Below are positions 10,050 through 21,800 of a stretch of 64,000 nucleotides of DNA, piece by piece. Each line of letters opens with the position of its first letter. Positions within the stretch are counted from its first letter, which is position 1. Origin of the DNA: Puffinus mauretanicus (lineage: Eukaryota > Chordata > Aves > Procellariiformes > Procellariidae); the NCBI GenBank assembly GCA_023333565.1, contig JAJKFH010003022.1, forward strand, positions 372,001-436,000. The letters run 5' to 3'. The position numbers and the translations under genes are program-made. The notes beneath the pieces are model-generated. The model saw only the letters and a list, made by a program, of their open reading frames with translations, was not told the DNA's origin and searched no databases.

Positions 10050-13000
10050 TCACTGGGACTGCAGGGAGAAGGTCAGCTTGACGCAGCCGAGCTCCTCCCC
10101 ACCACTGCTGACGGCTGCCCGGACGCGGTAGTTGCCGTTGGTCATCCAGGCAGGCAGCTCAACATCAGGCAGGATGAAGTCGCTGGCTGGCAGGGAGTAG
10201 GAGCCCTGCGGAGAGAGGGGACATGTACGCATGACGCCAGCTGAACCCCCCCAGCCCTGCACCGAAGGGCACAGTGGTACCCGGTGGCACTGCCGGCATG
10301 ACACTGGCCGAGGGTTTCAGGCGTACCGCTTTGAAGGGGCAGTGGCAGGGGATGCCGTAGGTGAGCAGGGGCTCCGGGCAGGTTGTTCCGGGCGGGATGA
10401 GGTTGTCGAGGATGGTGCAGACGTCGTTGTAGGTGCAGCTGCCCAGTTGGTCAATGCAGGGAAGCTGGATCCAGAGGTCTCCCAGTGCCTTCTCCACCAC
10501 CAGCACCGCCTGGAGGGAAGGTGTCTGGCAACAGGTGCCCACGGCTCCTCCAGCCCCCCCAGCCATCTCCCTCTGTTCCTCCTTGTGCAATTCTTTGGGG
10601 TGTCCATGGGGCCACCGCACGCCCTCTCACCTTCACCTCCTGCTTTCAGTTCCTCTCTGCCTGCGGGTTTCTCTTCCTCCAACCTCAACATTGACCCCTT
10701 GAGCAAACACGTCCCAACACCCCACACAGCTGCTCCTTCCCCTCTCCTCACTGCCCTGCCCCAAAACCGCCCGGCAGCTCCTGTCCTGCAGCTCTGCCTC
10801 CATGCTCCCCCGGCACGCTCCCCACAGCCCCAAACAGGCACCGTGGCATTGCTCAAGAGAGCCCATGCACCTTGGGCAGAGAGACGTGTTCGGTCTCATC
10901 CCAAAAAGTCTCCAAAAAGTTGTGCAGGGCAGCCGGGCTAGCTTGGGGCTCCCGCAGCAGTGGCATGTCCCTGGAGGAGCAGCTGGATTTGGCCACTGAA
11001 AAACGAGTGCTGCAGCGACCGCTGGGAACGCCCAAGGCACTTGGGATTTCATTTCCCTCCCTGAGTCATTACGTTCCCAGGACATGACACATCTCAGCTG
11101 GTTTCTCCCATTGGAACAAGGTTGGGAGCTTCCCACTGGGCTGTCAGCTCCCATCACGGGTCTCCCCGTGCCCATCGTCCCGTTCTGGCTTACAGAGTCC
11201 GGTGTGATCAGCCCTGCACCGCTCCGTGCCTCGTTCCCCCAAGGGCTGCTTGTTCCTGTACCCACTGCTGGGCATTTCCCAGCTACCGATGGTTTCGGGA
11301 AGCTCTGCCCTCCCTCGTCCCATGGAGGCATCTATGGCACGTACCTTCAGAGGGGACGCCATGGTCTTGCCACTGCTGACGGCCGCGCTGACACGCAGGC
11401 TCCCCGGGATGCTGATGGGGTCGGGTGCCACGGAGAGGCTCTGCAGCACCACGGGGTCCGTGCTGTCACCACAGTTCTCCCAGGCAAAGCCACCAACCTG
11501 CAGCACCGAGGAACGGGAGGAGTTAGAGCCAGGGCGAGCCTTGCCCTGGGTTTGCAGAAGGTTTCCCCAGTGCTGGACCCCCGACCCCCCCAAACATCTG
11601 CTCACAAACACAGCCAGAAAATGACCTTCAGCCTCCCTTCAAATGCCAAATAAATGTTTCCCTCTGCATTTCTCGCACTCCCAGCTCTCTGAGCCCGAAG
11701 GCATTGCAGAAACTCTGTCTGGCCCCCCTGGACGTACTTTACACCCAACACACCCAGGTTGCAATTTCCAAACTTGTCTCAGCTCAGCCTCCAAACACTT
11801 TGCATGTGAACAAGGCCAGAAGCATCCTTCACACCGGCACCGAGAGCACTGAGCAAGGTGTGTGAGAGCGAAGGCAAGAGAGCAAGTGGGGACCAGGGCA
11901 GGGCAGCAGTGGCTGTGACGGCCAAGGGGATGCTGTGCCCTGGGGGGGGCTGTGGGGCCAGGCTTGGCCAGGACCAGCCCGGCTGTTGTGTGCCCTCATC
12001 CGCTGGCTCCGGCCACCTGGTCCCGTGCAGGAGCAGGAATCGCGCTCGCATGTTGCATTTTAAACATGGCTTAACACTTCCATCTCCGCTTATGCTTGGG
12101 AGGCAGATAAGCTGGGCTCATCCCCCTGCCTGATACACCCCAGCGGCCTGATCCTGAGCTGGTTCAGTCCAAATGAGCCAGGGAAGCAGTATTGTCCCGT
12201 GGGATAATGAAAATCCACACTCAGAGGATGTCACCCGGATGGGTGGACATCGCTCATGTGTCCTAGCTGGGCTGGGAGCCATGCTGGGAGATCTCCCCTG
12301 CTTCCTGCAAGTCCCACCAGTCTCCTCGGCCACTGCTGGCAGAGCCACAGACTGGTAACAGCACCAGAGCCCTTTGCTCCCACAATCCAAGTTCAAAGGC
12401 AGGGGGATGGCGGCACTCGGCTGCAACAGCCGCCCCTGAACCTGCCGCAAGCTGGTGGCAAGAGCCTAAACCCAGCTCCCTCCCCGAGCAGGCTCCAGCC
12501 TAATTGCAGGTCTCTTCCTGGCACGGAGGCAGGAGGACGCCTGGGCTGTGCACCCCGAGCAGGTTGGGCCGGGGCAGCCTGTGTCCCCGTGCCACAGGCG
12601 CAGGGCTCTCCCTGCCTGCTCAGCAGCCCCAGAACCGGTGGAGGCTGTATTACCTGGTGCCAGCCAGGAGTCCCAGCGGGCAGCGCTGCCCACGCAGGCG
12701 AGCAGCCCGTCTCGCCATCCCGGGGAGCAGCCCGGGGCACAGGGCATGACGCGGGGCTCAGGGCAAGACGGGGCAAGGGGCAGGCTGCGTCCCGACGTTT
12801 AGCAAGAGCTGGGAGCCCCTCGCCTGCGGGTCTGCAGGCAAAGAGGCTCCATGGGAGCTGAACACCAGTGTGTGGCTGCGTATTGCTGTGCCGCAGACCG
12901 AGCCCCCTCCAACCTTCCTAACCGGTTCCCCCTTCCCTGGGGCAACATCAGCTTTCCTGGAAAAAAAATAGAGATATTCCCCTCCACACCATGTGAGAGT

Positions 13001-13645
13001 CACACATCTTAATCAGCTGTATCTTAATCAGTGCGTGTTGATGAGCTCGGCCCAGCGCTGCGTGGGAACGAGTAGGCAGCAGCCTGAGCTGGTGAGCTGG
13101 AAAATGCCAGCGAACGGGAGGAATGAAAGCCGAGGTGCTGGGAGGCTGCAGGGAAAGCTCAGCCGAAGGAAGAGAGGCCGCTGGGCTTTTCGGTCCAGAA
13201 CGGTTTGTCAAAACTGAAATCCCCTCCTGCTCGGAGGCTGAACCCGAACCTGCAGCCGTGCTCCCCCAACGCGGTCAGGTGTATGGGATCCCACCCCCCC
13301 CCAGCGCAGCACAGACACGCATCCAGAATCAGACCTTGCACTCGTCCTTCTGGGACAGAAAATGCTTTCCATCTCTTGCGAAACCCAGCAAGCGAAAAGC
13401 GAAAGCTTTCCTACCCCCCTGCAGCGCTCGGGCTGCTCCCTCGGCCGAGCCCCCAGGCCTTCCAGGCAGCCCCCTCGGCCCCTTCCCTGCCCAAAGAGGA
13501 ACGGGGTGAAGGGTTTGGAGTCTCTCACCTTGCCGAGCCTCCGGGTCCCGCTCCGCTCCACCACCAGCTGCGGGTGCGACCCGCTGAGCGCGGCCGGACA
13601 CAGCTGCAGGGCGCAGAGCGCCAGGGCCAGCCCCGCTCCCAGCAT
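10050..13645 (-). CDS. GM2A: GM2 ganglioside activator
   Basis: GM2A is a lysosomal lipid-transfer protein that lifts GM2 from membranes and presents it to beta-hexosaminidase A. There are four coding exons, all joined in phase 0: 13645-13529, 11497-11345, 10509-10327 and 10205-10050, giving 202 residues (human 193). Exon 1 encodes a signal peptide (MLGAGLALALCALQLC). Recognisable blocks are GGFAWENCG, LSVAPDPISIPG, LWIQLPC, GSCTYNDVC, CPEPLLTYGIPCHCPFK, GSYSLPASDF and LPDVELPAW. All eight mature-chain cysteines that form the four disulphides of the human protein are in place. The single human N-glycosylation sequon is not kept (PGSLRV where human has PGNVT). The start is the ATG before the signal peptide. 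Neighbours match mammalian order. Confidence 0.96.
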
Positions 13646-13900
13646 CCCTCCGGCAGGATCTGTGCAGAAATGGGGCGGCCGGCGGGGAAACGTGCCAGGG
13701 AGCGAAAAGCAAGAGGCGAGGCAGCGAGGCAGCCGCTGGCTTCCCGAGCGGGGCTTCCCGCAGCGCGGCGCCGGGACGGGGCTGGCAGCGGCGAGACTGG
13801 GACGCTCCGTGGGGTGGGACTGCACCCTGCTAGCTCCGCGCCCGGCCCCCCTCCCGATTCCCCTCCCTCCCCGTGCGTACGCGCAGATTTTCCCTTCTTT
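13430..13900 (-). promoter_or_regulatory. GM2A: GM2A promoter region with CpG-rich first exon
   Basis: CpG-rich sequence covers and precedes the start codon at 13645 and thins out beyond about 13860. No TATA box is seen at a convincing distance. The transcription start cannot be placed from sequence alone. Confidence 0.45.
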
Positions 13901-13921
13901 TTTTTTTTTTTTTTTTTTTTT
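13898..13921. repeat. Run of 24 T
   Basis: An uninterrupted run of 24 T lies about 250 bp upstream of the GM2A start (poly-A on the GM2A strand). It may act as a nucleosome-depleting tract or simply be a microsatellite. No retrotransposon body is attached. Confidence 0.9.
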
Positions 13922-13929
13922 CCTTCCTC

Positions 13930-16900
13930 TCCCTGTTTTTGTTGTCAAGCGCAGGACTGGAGTCCCAGGGATGCTGGGACGGGAAGCTGCGCTTTCCCAG
14001 GCACCCAGGGCCTGCCCTCTGCCGGCACGGGGAGGGGGGGGGCAACGGAGCGGGATGCTGAGGTGCACCCACCACGTCAGGGCACCCGCGCCACCCAACT
14101 TCGGTGGGTGAGACCAGACCATTCTCCCACCGCTCTCCCCCCCACCACCCAGGGGTCTCTTCTCGCACCCCGCTCAGGCTGGTCGAGGCGTCCTGCGGGC
14201 GTGCAAAGGGTCGGTACCCACCCCGGGCAGGCACTCGGGACCCCCGCGCCCCCGCCCCCGCGCTCGGCACAGGGCAGGCGGCAGCTGGAGAGCGGAGATA
14301 ATTTGAGACCCTGAACCCGATGCCGTGTGTGCTGCGGGGGGGTGGGGGCACCCGGGTATTGGGCAGTCCCCAACTGGGCTGTTTGCCACAGCACCCCACT
14401 ACCCACCACCCACCTATCTACCATTTCAGATTTAACACCCCCGTTTTCCATCCTTCCCCCTTCAGGCACCCATTTTCCAGCCAGAGCTGCCCCGGGCCCC
14501 CCTGTCGCACTGGAATGGCCCCACGGTACCCCACTATCACGGATGGCACAGGAGTGTGGGTTTTTCCATGTATTTTGGTGAACAGATGTTTTTTCCCTGT
14601 GGAAAGCTGGAAGGGGCTGAGCCAACTAAGCACACAGGACACGAGTGTGGCAGGTCTCAGACCTTCCCCCCGGCCGCAGCACAGTTAGGACCCACGCATG
14701 GAACCCTTCCCTGCAGGCAGCTCCACTCTCCCTCACACACTGACACTGGCCAGCCTCTCTGTATCGCTCCGGGCCCTGGGAAGGGTTGCCTGGCTTGTCC
14801 AAACCCCTGCCTCAGCTCTATTTTTAGCCTTTCATCCTTATTTAGCAGCAAGGCCGGCCGGGACCGTGCAGGCAGGGCGCAGGAGCGGGCAGGGCCATGA
14901 CGGATGCTGCTGCCCACCCGGCGTCGGCAGCGACAACTGCGTCGCTGATCTGCTGCGGAGGCTTAAGGGTGAGGAATAAATAGCCCTGTTCCTCCCGCCC
15001 AGGAGTGGGCCAGAAAATTATCCCCGGGGATTTGTTTTCACTTTGAGGCCCTGAAGCAGCCGGGGGACGGGGATGGGGACAGGCATGGCCAGAGCATCAT
15101 GTTTGGGGCCAGGAGGGGAGCACAGCCCCTCGCCTCAAGCCCTCATTGCCACGTGCTTTTCTGCTTCTCACAACCAGCGTGGGTGAAGGTTTCACTCCCC
15201 CACTCCCATCCTTCCCCCCTCCATTTTGCTGCGGGGAAAAAAAGAGAATAAAGGACTGTAAGGACAGGTTAACCCACATCTTTTTGCTTGGAAAGACACA
15301 GGCAGGGGGAGAAATTACTTGAAATTGCTGCTTTACCTCAAGACAGAAGCATGTGTGACCTAGATCCCCACCAAAGCAGTCTGCAACATTTTTTTGGGCT
15401 CCAACACATGCAAGATCCGCTGCAGTTCAAACAGTTTTCTGAGCTCTCTCACCCATGCAAAGCCCGAGTCATGAGGTCTCAGCAGGTCTGGCTAAACATC
15501 TTCGATTTGCATTGAAGAAGAGCAGCCAGCACAGATGGGTGACAACGTTAATGACTTTGTTAAGTCTCGTTTACAAAAGCAAACAGATTGCAAAAACGAT
15601 GCGCAGGGCTGAAGGATGCAGCTACAGACCACCCTCTCTCCACCACCAGTGCCACCAGCTCTGCTGGGACTTGCTGGGCATCACCGCGGGCCAGCTCATG
15701 GCCCAAAAACCTTCCAGCAAAATCTTCTCTCCTTTTTTTTTTCCAGACTGAGTTTCTGAAAAAAAAAAAGAAACAAAAAAATTTACTGACCCCACTGCGC
15801 TCACGGGACCACCCTGCACACAGACCATGCAGGGCCAGGTCTCAGATGGAAATCCCATGCACTGGCATCAACACTGCCTTGTACCCACCCCATCCTGCCC
15901 AGCTCTTACCAGCTGGAACTGGAGAGAGAGCCGAGACACTTTAACAGCTTGCATAAATACTCCTCTTATCCATAAGCTTTGGCAAACACTTTAAATGACC
16001 ATTGGTACAAATTAACTCGACATTCAGCCAGCTGTTATCCCATTTACGGTAATTCAGTTGAGCATGAGATAAACCTTCCTAGGCTCGCTTTTCCAGGCAA
16101 AACCCTTGAGACTTCTCCAGCCGCTGTCGTTTCTGGGGAGAAATCGCGATAACACTGAAAAAGACATCAGAGCCAACTTCAAAACAAGCCGAAGCTGCCC
16201 CAGGTGGGTCTGCCACACACCGCCTCTGCTTTCCTGCCTTTGCACAGGCAGAAATCCCCTCGCTGCCACGGTCCCCGTCATCTCCAGCCCTCTGCGAGCA
16301 GCATCCGGCAGCCCCAGCCCCGCGTGCTCCCCGGGTCCCCAGGCTCCCCTGGTTAGGGAGAGGGGGATGAGTTGCTGCAGCCAAGAATCTCACCCCTACA
16401 ATGCCATGGAAAGCCCCTCCTTTGCTCAAACATTGGCTAGACAGAAAAGTTTCTGGCTGTTTAAGTGCTGCCCTGGAAAAGGAGCAAATTATCAGTGTAT
16501 TGGGGCAGAGGAAGATGAAGCAGGGCTGAGATGGGAGATCTCTCCAGCAGGGACACATCCCGCACAGGAAAAATTGGAGAAACCGAGAAATTGCTAAAAT
16601 CAAGCTAAAATAAGAGACATTTGGGGCAGCACAGGCAGGGCCTCTGGCAGGCAGCCTCGCAGATGCGCCCGTGAGCTGAAGAAAGGATGTAACGTGATCT
16701 GGTGTGGCCCCTTCTCCGAAAGTTAGTGATTTATAGAAGTGCAGGGTTGTAGCTGCCATGGTGAGCACTGCACCCCAGAGCCCACAGCGGCAGTGCGGGG
16801 TGCAGGGCAGAGGAGCGGGGTGCTGGAGCCGGCCTCGCTGCACGTCCCCATCCCCAAGCCCCAGCTCTGCCTTTGCTGGCTTGATGCCTCAGCCTGATGT

Positions 16901-18690
16901 GACCAAATCCTCTGTTTTTTCTCCACCATTAGCAAGAGAATCCCTACCCAGAGCCCCGCTTTGGGGCACAGGGGCATCCCAGCGCACCACCAGTAAAACC
17001 AGAAATTGTCACAAGCACGTGTGCAAACTGCTGGAGCTTCGTGCGCCAGCAAGACGCGATGGCAGCTGGACAGGCACCTCGTCAGCTGCCCACACAGCTG
17101 CTTCTGTTCCCAGCCACGGCCCCAGCAACGCAAATTCAGCCTGGAAATATGCATGTGCTTTTGTGCTTGCCCCTGTATGCCTTCAGTCTCTAAAGTCTGG
17201 ACCAGGATTTTTAATCAACCCTGGAGAGGTGGAGACAAGCACCTTGCACTGACAGAGCTTTTTATCCCGCAAATGATCTACTCGGCCCAAATAAGTACTC
17301 TCAGACAGAGAAGGAGACTTGCCACATGTATGAAGTCCTGGGGAAGATAAGAACAGAGACGCTCTCAGTGGTTTCTGAGTGGTGGGAGCTGATGCCAGGA
17401 AGCTGCTGTGACTCACAAAACTTCACCCAGGTTAAGCAGAACCTACCCAAGAGGACACAGGCAACTGGTCCCACCAGTCCCCGGGAAACTCGGGGCAGCC
17501 ATGGGCCTGCCCCTCACCTTCTATCCAAGTGGTGTTTCACAATTTCTCCAGTCTCAGGGTTACCAGGGCAGAAAAAACACCTCAAAGTCACACGTGGGGC
17601 GACCACACACCTCTGCTCCCTCACTGGCCGGGCAGGCGGTGACAGACCGGCGGTGAAACGCCAGCGTGCTGGCAGCCCCTCAGCCGCGGGCTGCTTGGAC
17701 TTCTCCCAGGGGATATTTGGAAAATGTCAGAATAGAAACTTGTTGACAAAAACTGGCAGTGTTTCCATACGGGCACAGCCTCGTGACCAGGTTGAAACAC
17801 TCCTATTTCAGCAGTGCTGGGTGGCAATAGTTGATTTTTCAGGTCAGAACGTGTGTTCATTTAGAAATGTCTATTATTTCACAGCATTTTAAAAAATCAT
17901 CAAAACCAAAACATTTGGAGGAACCTCCCTTTCCTCCCATTAATTTTTAGACAGGACACCTTTCAAATCCATTGTTTCCCTACCTCTTTGGGACCCATTT
18001 CCAAAGTGCAGGATTTCCTCCTGGAACAGGGCTCCCTGGCTCCAGGCCCAGCATTTGGGGTTTTTGGGATGCTCAAGAGGGGGGTTGCCAGGATGCAGTC
18101 CCTCAGGCAGTATGGACCACAGCGAAAACCCCCTCCAGCCAGCACAGCTACCCCCAGAGCAGAGCTCCTGCCAGAAAAAAATAGCAAAACCACCACCTTT
18201 ACACAACTACCCCAGCACGAGCTGAAACTTCATGGGGTGAAGGCAATAGCCAGGATGGATCCTGCCTTTGCTCCTCACATCCTTTCTCCCAGGGGTCTGG
18301 GGTGGGTTCAACCAGGGCAAGCCCCCCAAGCCAGCCCTGCTCCGGCTGGACCGTAGCCCCGGCGCAGGGGTCCTGCTCCACCCACTCAATGAGGAGCACC
18401 CCCAGTGCAAGGGTCCTGCTCCCCTTTCCCCCCACCCAGGAGCATCCCCGGTACAGGGGACCCCAGGGACTGAGCATTCCCGGGGCGGGGGGGTCCACTA
18501 CCCTGCTTGGGACGAAGCATCCCGATCCCAGGGCGGGGGCACCCCGCGGTATAAGGGCCCCAGGGCCGGAGCACCCCCGCCGGGCGCCCAGGGCCAGCCC
18601 CGGGGGCGGGCAGGCTGCGGCCGGGGGCCCTGCCCGCGGCTCGGGGGTGCAGAGCACCCTCTCCCGGCGCTGCCTGCGAGCAGCTGCGGG
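13930..18690. other. GM2A-CCDC69 intergenic region
   Basis: About 5 kb lies between two divergent genes. It has pyrimidine-rich unique sequence, short A/T runs (for example near 15740-15780) and no exon with usable splice sites. I see no RNA gene or complete repeat. Confidence 0.55.
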
Positions 18691-18755
18691 GACTTTTTTT
18701 TTTCATTTTTTTTTTTTTATTTTTTTCTGCCTGCCAGCCCCAGTTGGGGCGGTTC

Positions 18756-18790
18756 GTCCCGTCCCGTCCCGTCCCGTCCCGTCCCGTCCC
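18756..18790. repeat. (GTCCC)7 microsatellite in the CCDC69 5' region
   Basis: Seven exact copies of GTCCC end 88 bp before the CCDC69 start codon, preceded by a T-rich tract (about 18695-18727). It probably lies in the promoter or 5'UTR. Confidence 0.92.
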
Positions 18791-18878
18791 GCCCGGTCCC
18801 GCCGGGCAGCGGAAGCCGCTCGCCGGGGGATGCCGCGCCCCGCGCCCCGCGGCTGAGCGGGCTCCCGGCCGGGGATCC

Positions 18879-21800
18879 ATGGGCTGCACCGGCAGCGCCC
18901 TGCGCTGCTGCCCCGCCGGCGGCAAGGTAACGGCTGCGGGGGCTTGCTGGGCTGGGCTTGGGCTGGGCTTCGCGTGGCGTCGGGGCTTCGCGTGGGGTCG
19001 GGGCTCGCGTGGGGTCGGGCTCGCGTGGGGTCGGGGCTCGCGTGGGGTCGGGCTCGCATGGGACCGAGTGTGCGTGTTGTCGGGGTTTGCATGGAGTTGG
19101 GGTTCGCGTGGGGCTGGGGTTTGCGTGGAGCCCTGCTTGCATTGCTGGGGAGGAGGTGTGCTGGGGGCACCGGCGTGGGTCCCCCCTGCCCCGGGGAGCG
19201 GCGGGGCTGGGCAGTGCGGCTATCCCCGGCATTGTGGTGGGGGAGCCGGCACTGGGCACAGCGGGAGCTGGCAGCCACCTGCTCTGCTGTACCCTCCTGC
19301 ACCCCTCCCAGCTCTCCCCCCACATCACGGGGAAGCCCATACTAAAGGGGGTGCAGCATCTGGGGTGACAATGCCTGTTGGAAATGCTGGTCCTATATAG
19401 GATAGGGATGGGTTCCCCCAGCTAGACCTCTGCCATCCTCCCACAGCATCCTCCCTTGTCCCAAAAGTTGTGTCCCCTCTTGTGCCGGGTCCCCACCTTG
19501 TGCCGAAGGTGATGCTTCTGCAGGGGAACGCTCTGAGTCCCCAGCAGATCTCAGTGCATTGCTCTGCACTGAAGAACTCTTCTGTGAGTTACGTGTAGAA
19601 ATTATCTGCTGCTAATTATTATTATTTTTTGATGTGCTCATGCTGCCTTAGCAACCTACCACCGGCCTCAGGAGTGATTTGTGAAGTCAGATGTGCTGTG
19701 TGTACTGCTGTCACTGGAGGGTGGCAGGGGCAGGAGGAAAGTCGGAAAGGCCCTGCGGTGCCGGCGTGCTCCCTTACACGGGCGGCCCTTTGCAGAGGCA
19801 GCTGTGAGAGCTCAGCTGCCTGGGACCATGCGGCCGAAGCACAACCCGCTGCTGGGACGTGTGGGGGGAGCAGGCGCGGAGCTTGCACAGCCCCAGAGCC
19901 AGCAAGTGCCTTTATTTACAGCACTTGCAGGCTTGGCTGCTTCTCCGTATCATGGAAAAAAACCCCACTCTTCTCAATGTCTGTCGTGGTTTAACCCCAG
20001 CCGAAACCAGGACAATGTCATAAGACCAGACACTTCTGGGGTGGTTTCTGACTCGGAGAACTTTCAAGAAGGGGCATGGGACAGGGCAAAACAGCAGCCC
20101 CGAGGTCCCAGGTGTTGAGAGCCGCAGGTTTACCGAAATGCGGAAATTTAAGTCAGAGTCATTTGCCCACAGACGCCTCCCTTCCTGCACTTGCCTGCTT
20201 TCAAACTCTTCTGCTCAGCCTTGCAGCGCTGCTCACTGCGATTTGTGCCCCATAAAACAGCCCTGCTGCTGTGACTAAGTTGCAAGTTAATCCCGAAAGC
20301 AGCACCAAAAATCCCCTTTATGGCAAAAAGGTGTAAGGGTGGGCATCGAGCCTGCCCACATTCTCATGTCCAGGGTACCAAAAGGCAGGGTGGGAGACTT
20401 TCACCCTCCCGCTGCTGATGGGCGGACTTGCAGAGCTGGTCCTTTGGGGTCGCTTGGAGATGGGGGAGCCCTCAAACCCCAAGGGGCGAGACTGGGCAGA
20501 CTCTAGGTGCACGTCACAGTGCTGGGGGCTGTGGAGGCTTTTGGGGCCGGTCCCAGGCTGGAGGTGACCTTGGGCTGGGTCCAGTGGGTGGACGGCATAC
20601 CAGGCGCTGCTAAGTGCCCCGGGGGAGGCGGCTTGGCAGCCTCATCCTTCCCGTCACTGGGCTGCGGGCAGCGGGGCGATAAGAAGGCAGGGGCGCAGGT
20701 GCCATGGCCAGAGCCCGGCCCTGAGCTGCGGGCACTGTCCCCAGGGGTCCCTTTCCCTCCGGCTCCATCCAGCCGTGCTTGGCTGCTCGTGGTCACCGCT
20801 CTCCTTTCAGTTGTGCTCCTGGCGTGAGAGAGGCCAAGACGCCTTCTCGGAAGATCAGGGCTGAGGCTTGGCCTCCTTCCAGGGCTGAGGTGAATTTATT
20901 TTGGAGATAGAGGAACTAGATGTAGCAGCAGAAGTCAGACCAGGGAAAGGTCAGGATGCAAAACTTGGGGCTGTCAACGGCGTGAAGGGTTTGTGTACGG
21001 TCTGCGGCACAGATCTGACTGTACGAGAGGTGATAGCCATCTTGAAACACAACCGTCGCCGGAGGAAAAACAGCAGCAGAGTCGAAGACAGGTCCCACGG
21101 ACCTGTGCCAGCGTTGCTTTGGCAGCACTGAGCATCTGCTGCAAGTCCCGGGGAGGTTTTAGGATCATGGGCCAAATCCTGGCCCCTTTCTCCACAGCCA
21201 CAAAGCAAAACCTCATCCCCAGGAGCAGAGTTGGGATTTAAATGCTTGTTTCCTGCCTCTTTGTGATTTCATTCGCTGATGGTAACGTTGCATGGGTTAA
21301 TTGCTTAACACACTTGTAAAACAGGGAAAGAGGAAGAAAAATACAGTACAAAACCCCACCTCATGCTAAAAGCTGAAGCAGAGGCTGCAGCCGACCCAGC
21401 TGCCCGCAGCTGCCCGCACCGTGCCGGCTGCCTCTGCACGGGTGCTCCCCACTGCTGGCACCTTTCGAGATGCCTCAGGTTCTGCTGGAAATCCGATTAA
21501 TCCATCCATAAACAGTTTTCCTCCACACCATTAGAAATATTTAGTTCTAAGAACGTGGATTTTTTTTTTTTTTAGCTAGAAAGTATTTTTTGGCATGAGC
21601 CTCCTCAAAACCGAAGCCAGAGGTTCCCATGCTGAGACCTTACAGGATAAGCAGCGCTGCCGATGGCCTGCACCTGCGGGATGTTTCGGGCTGCTTCTTC
21701 CCTGGGCCAAAGCCATTCCAGCTGGAGCAACTCCCAACCTGCTCCTTTCACACATAGCGGATACCAGGACTGTTCCAGCTCTCCAAAATGCGCTGGGTGA

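Noticed and set aside
13205..14314. Long open frames on both strands over the GM2A start region
   Set aside because: The plus-strand frame is antisense to GM2A exon 1 and translates the 24-T run as poly-Phe. The minus frames beyond the 39-codon true exon are GC-rich flank.
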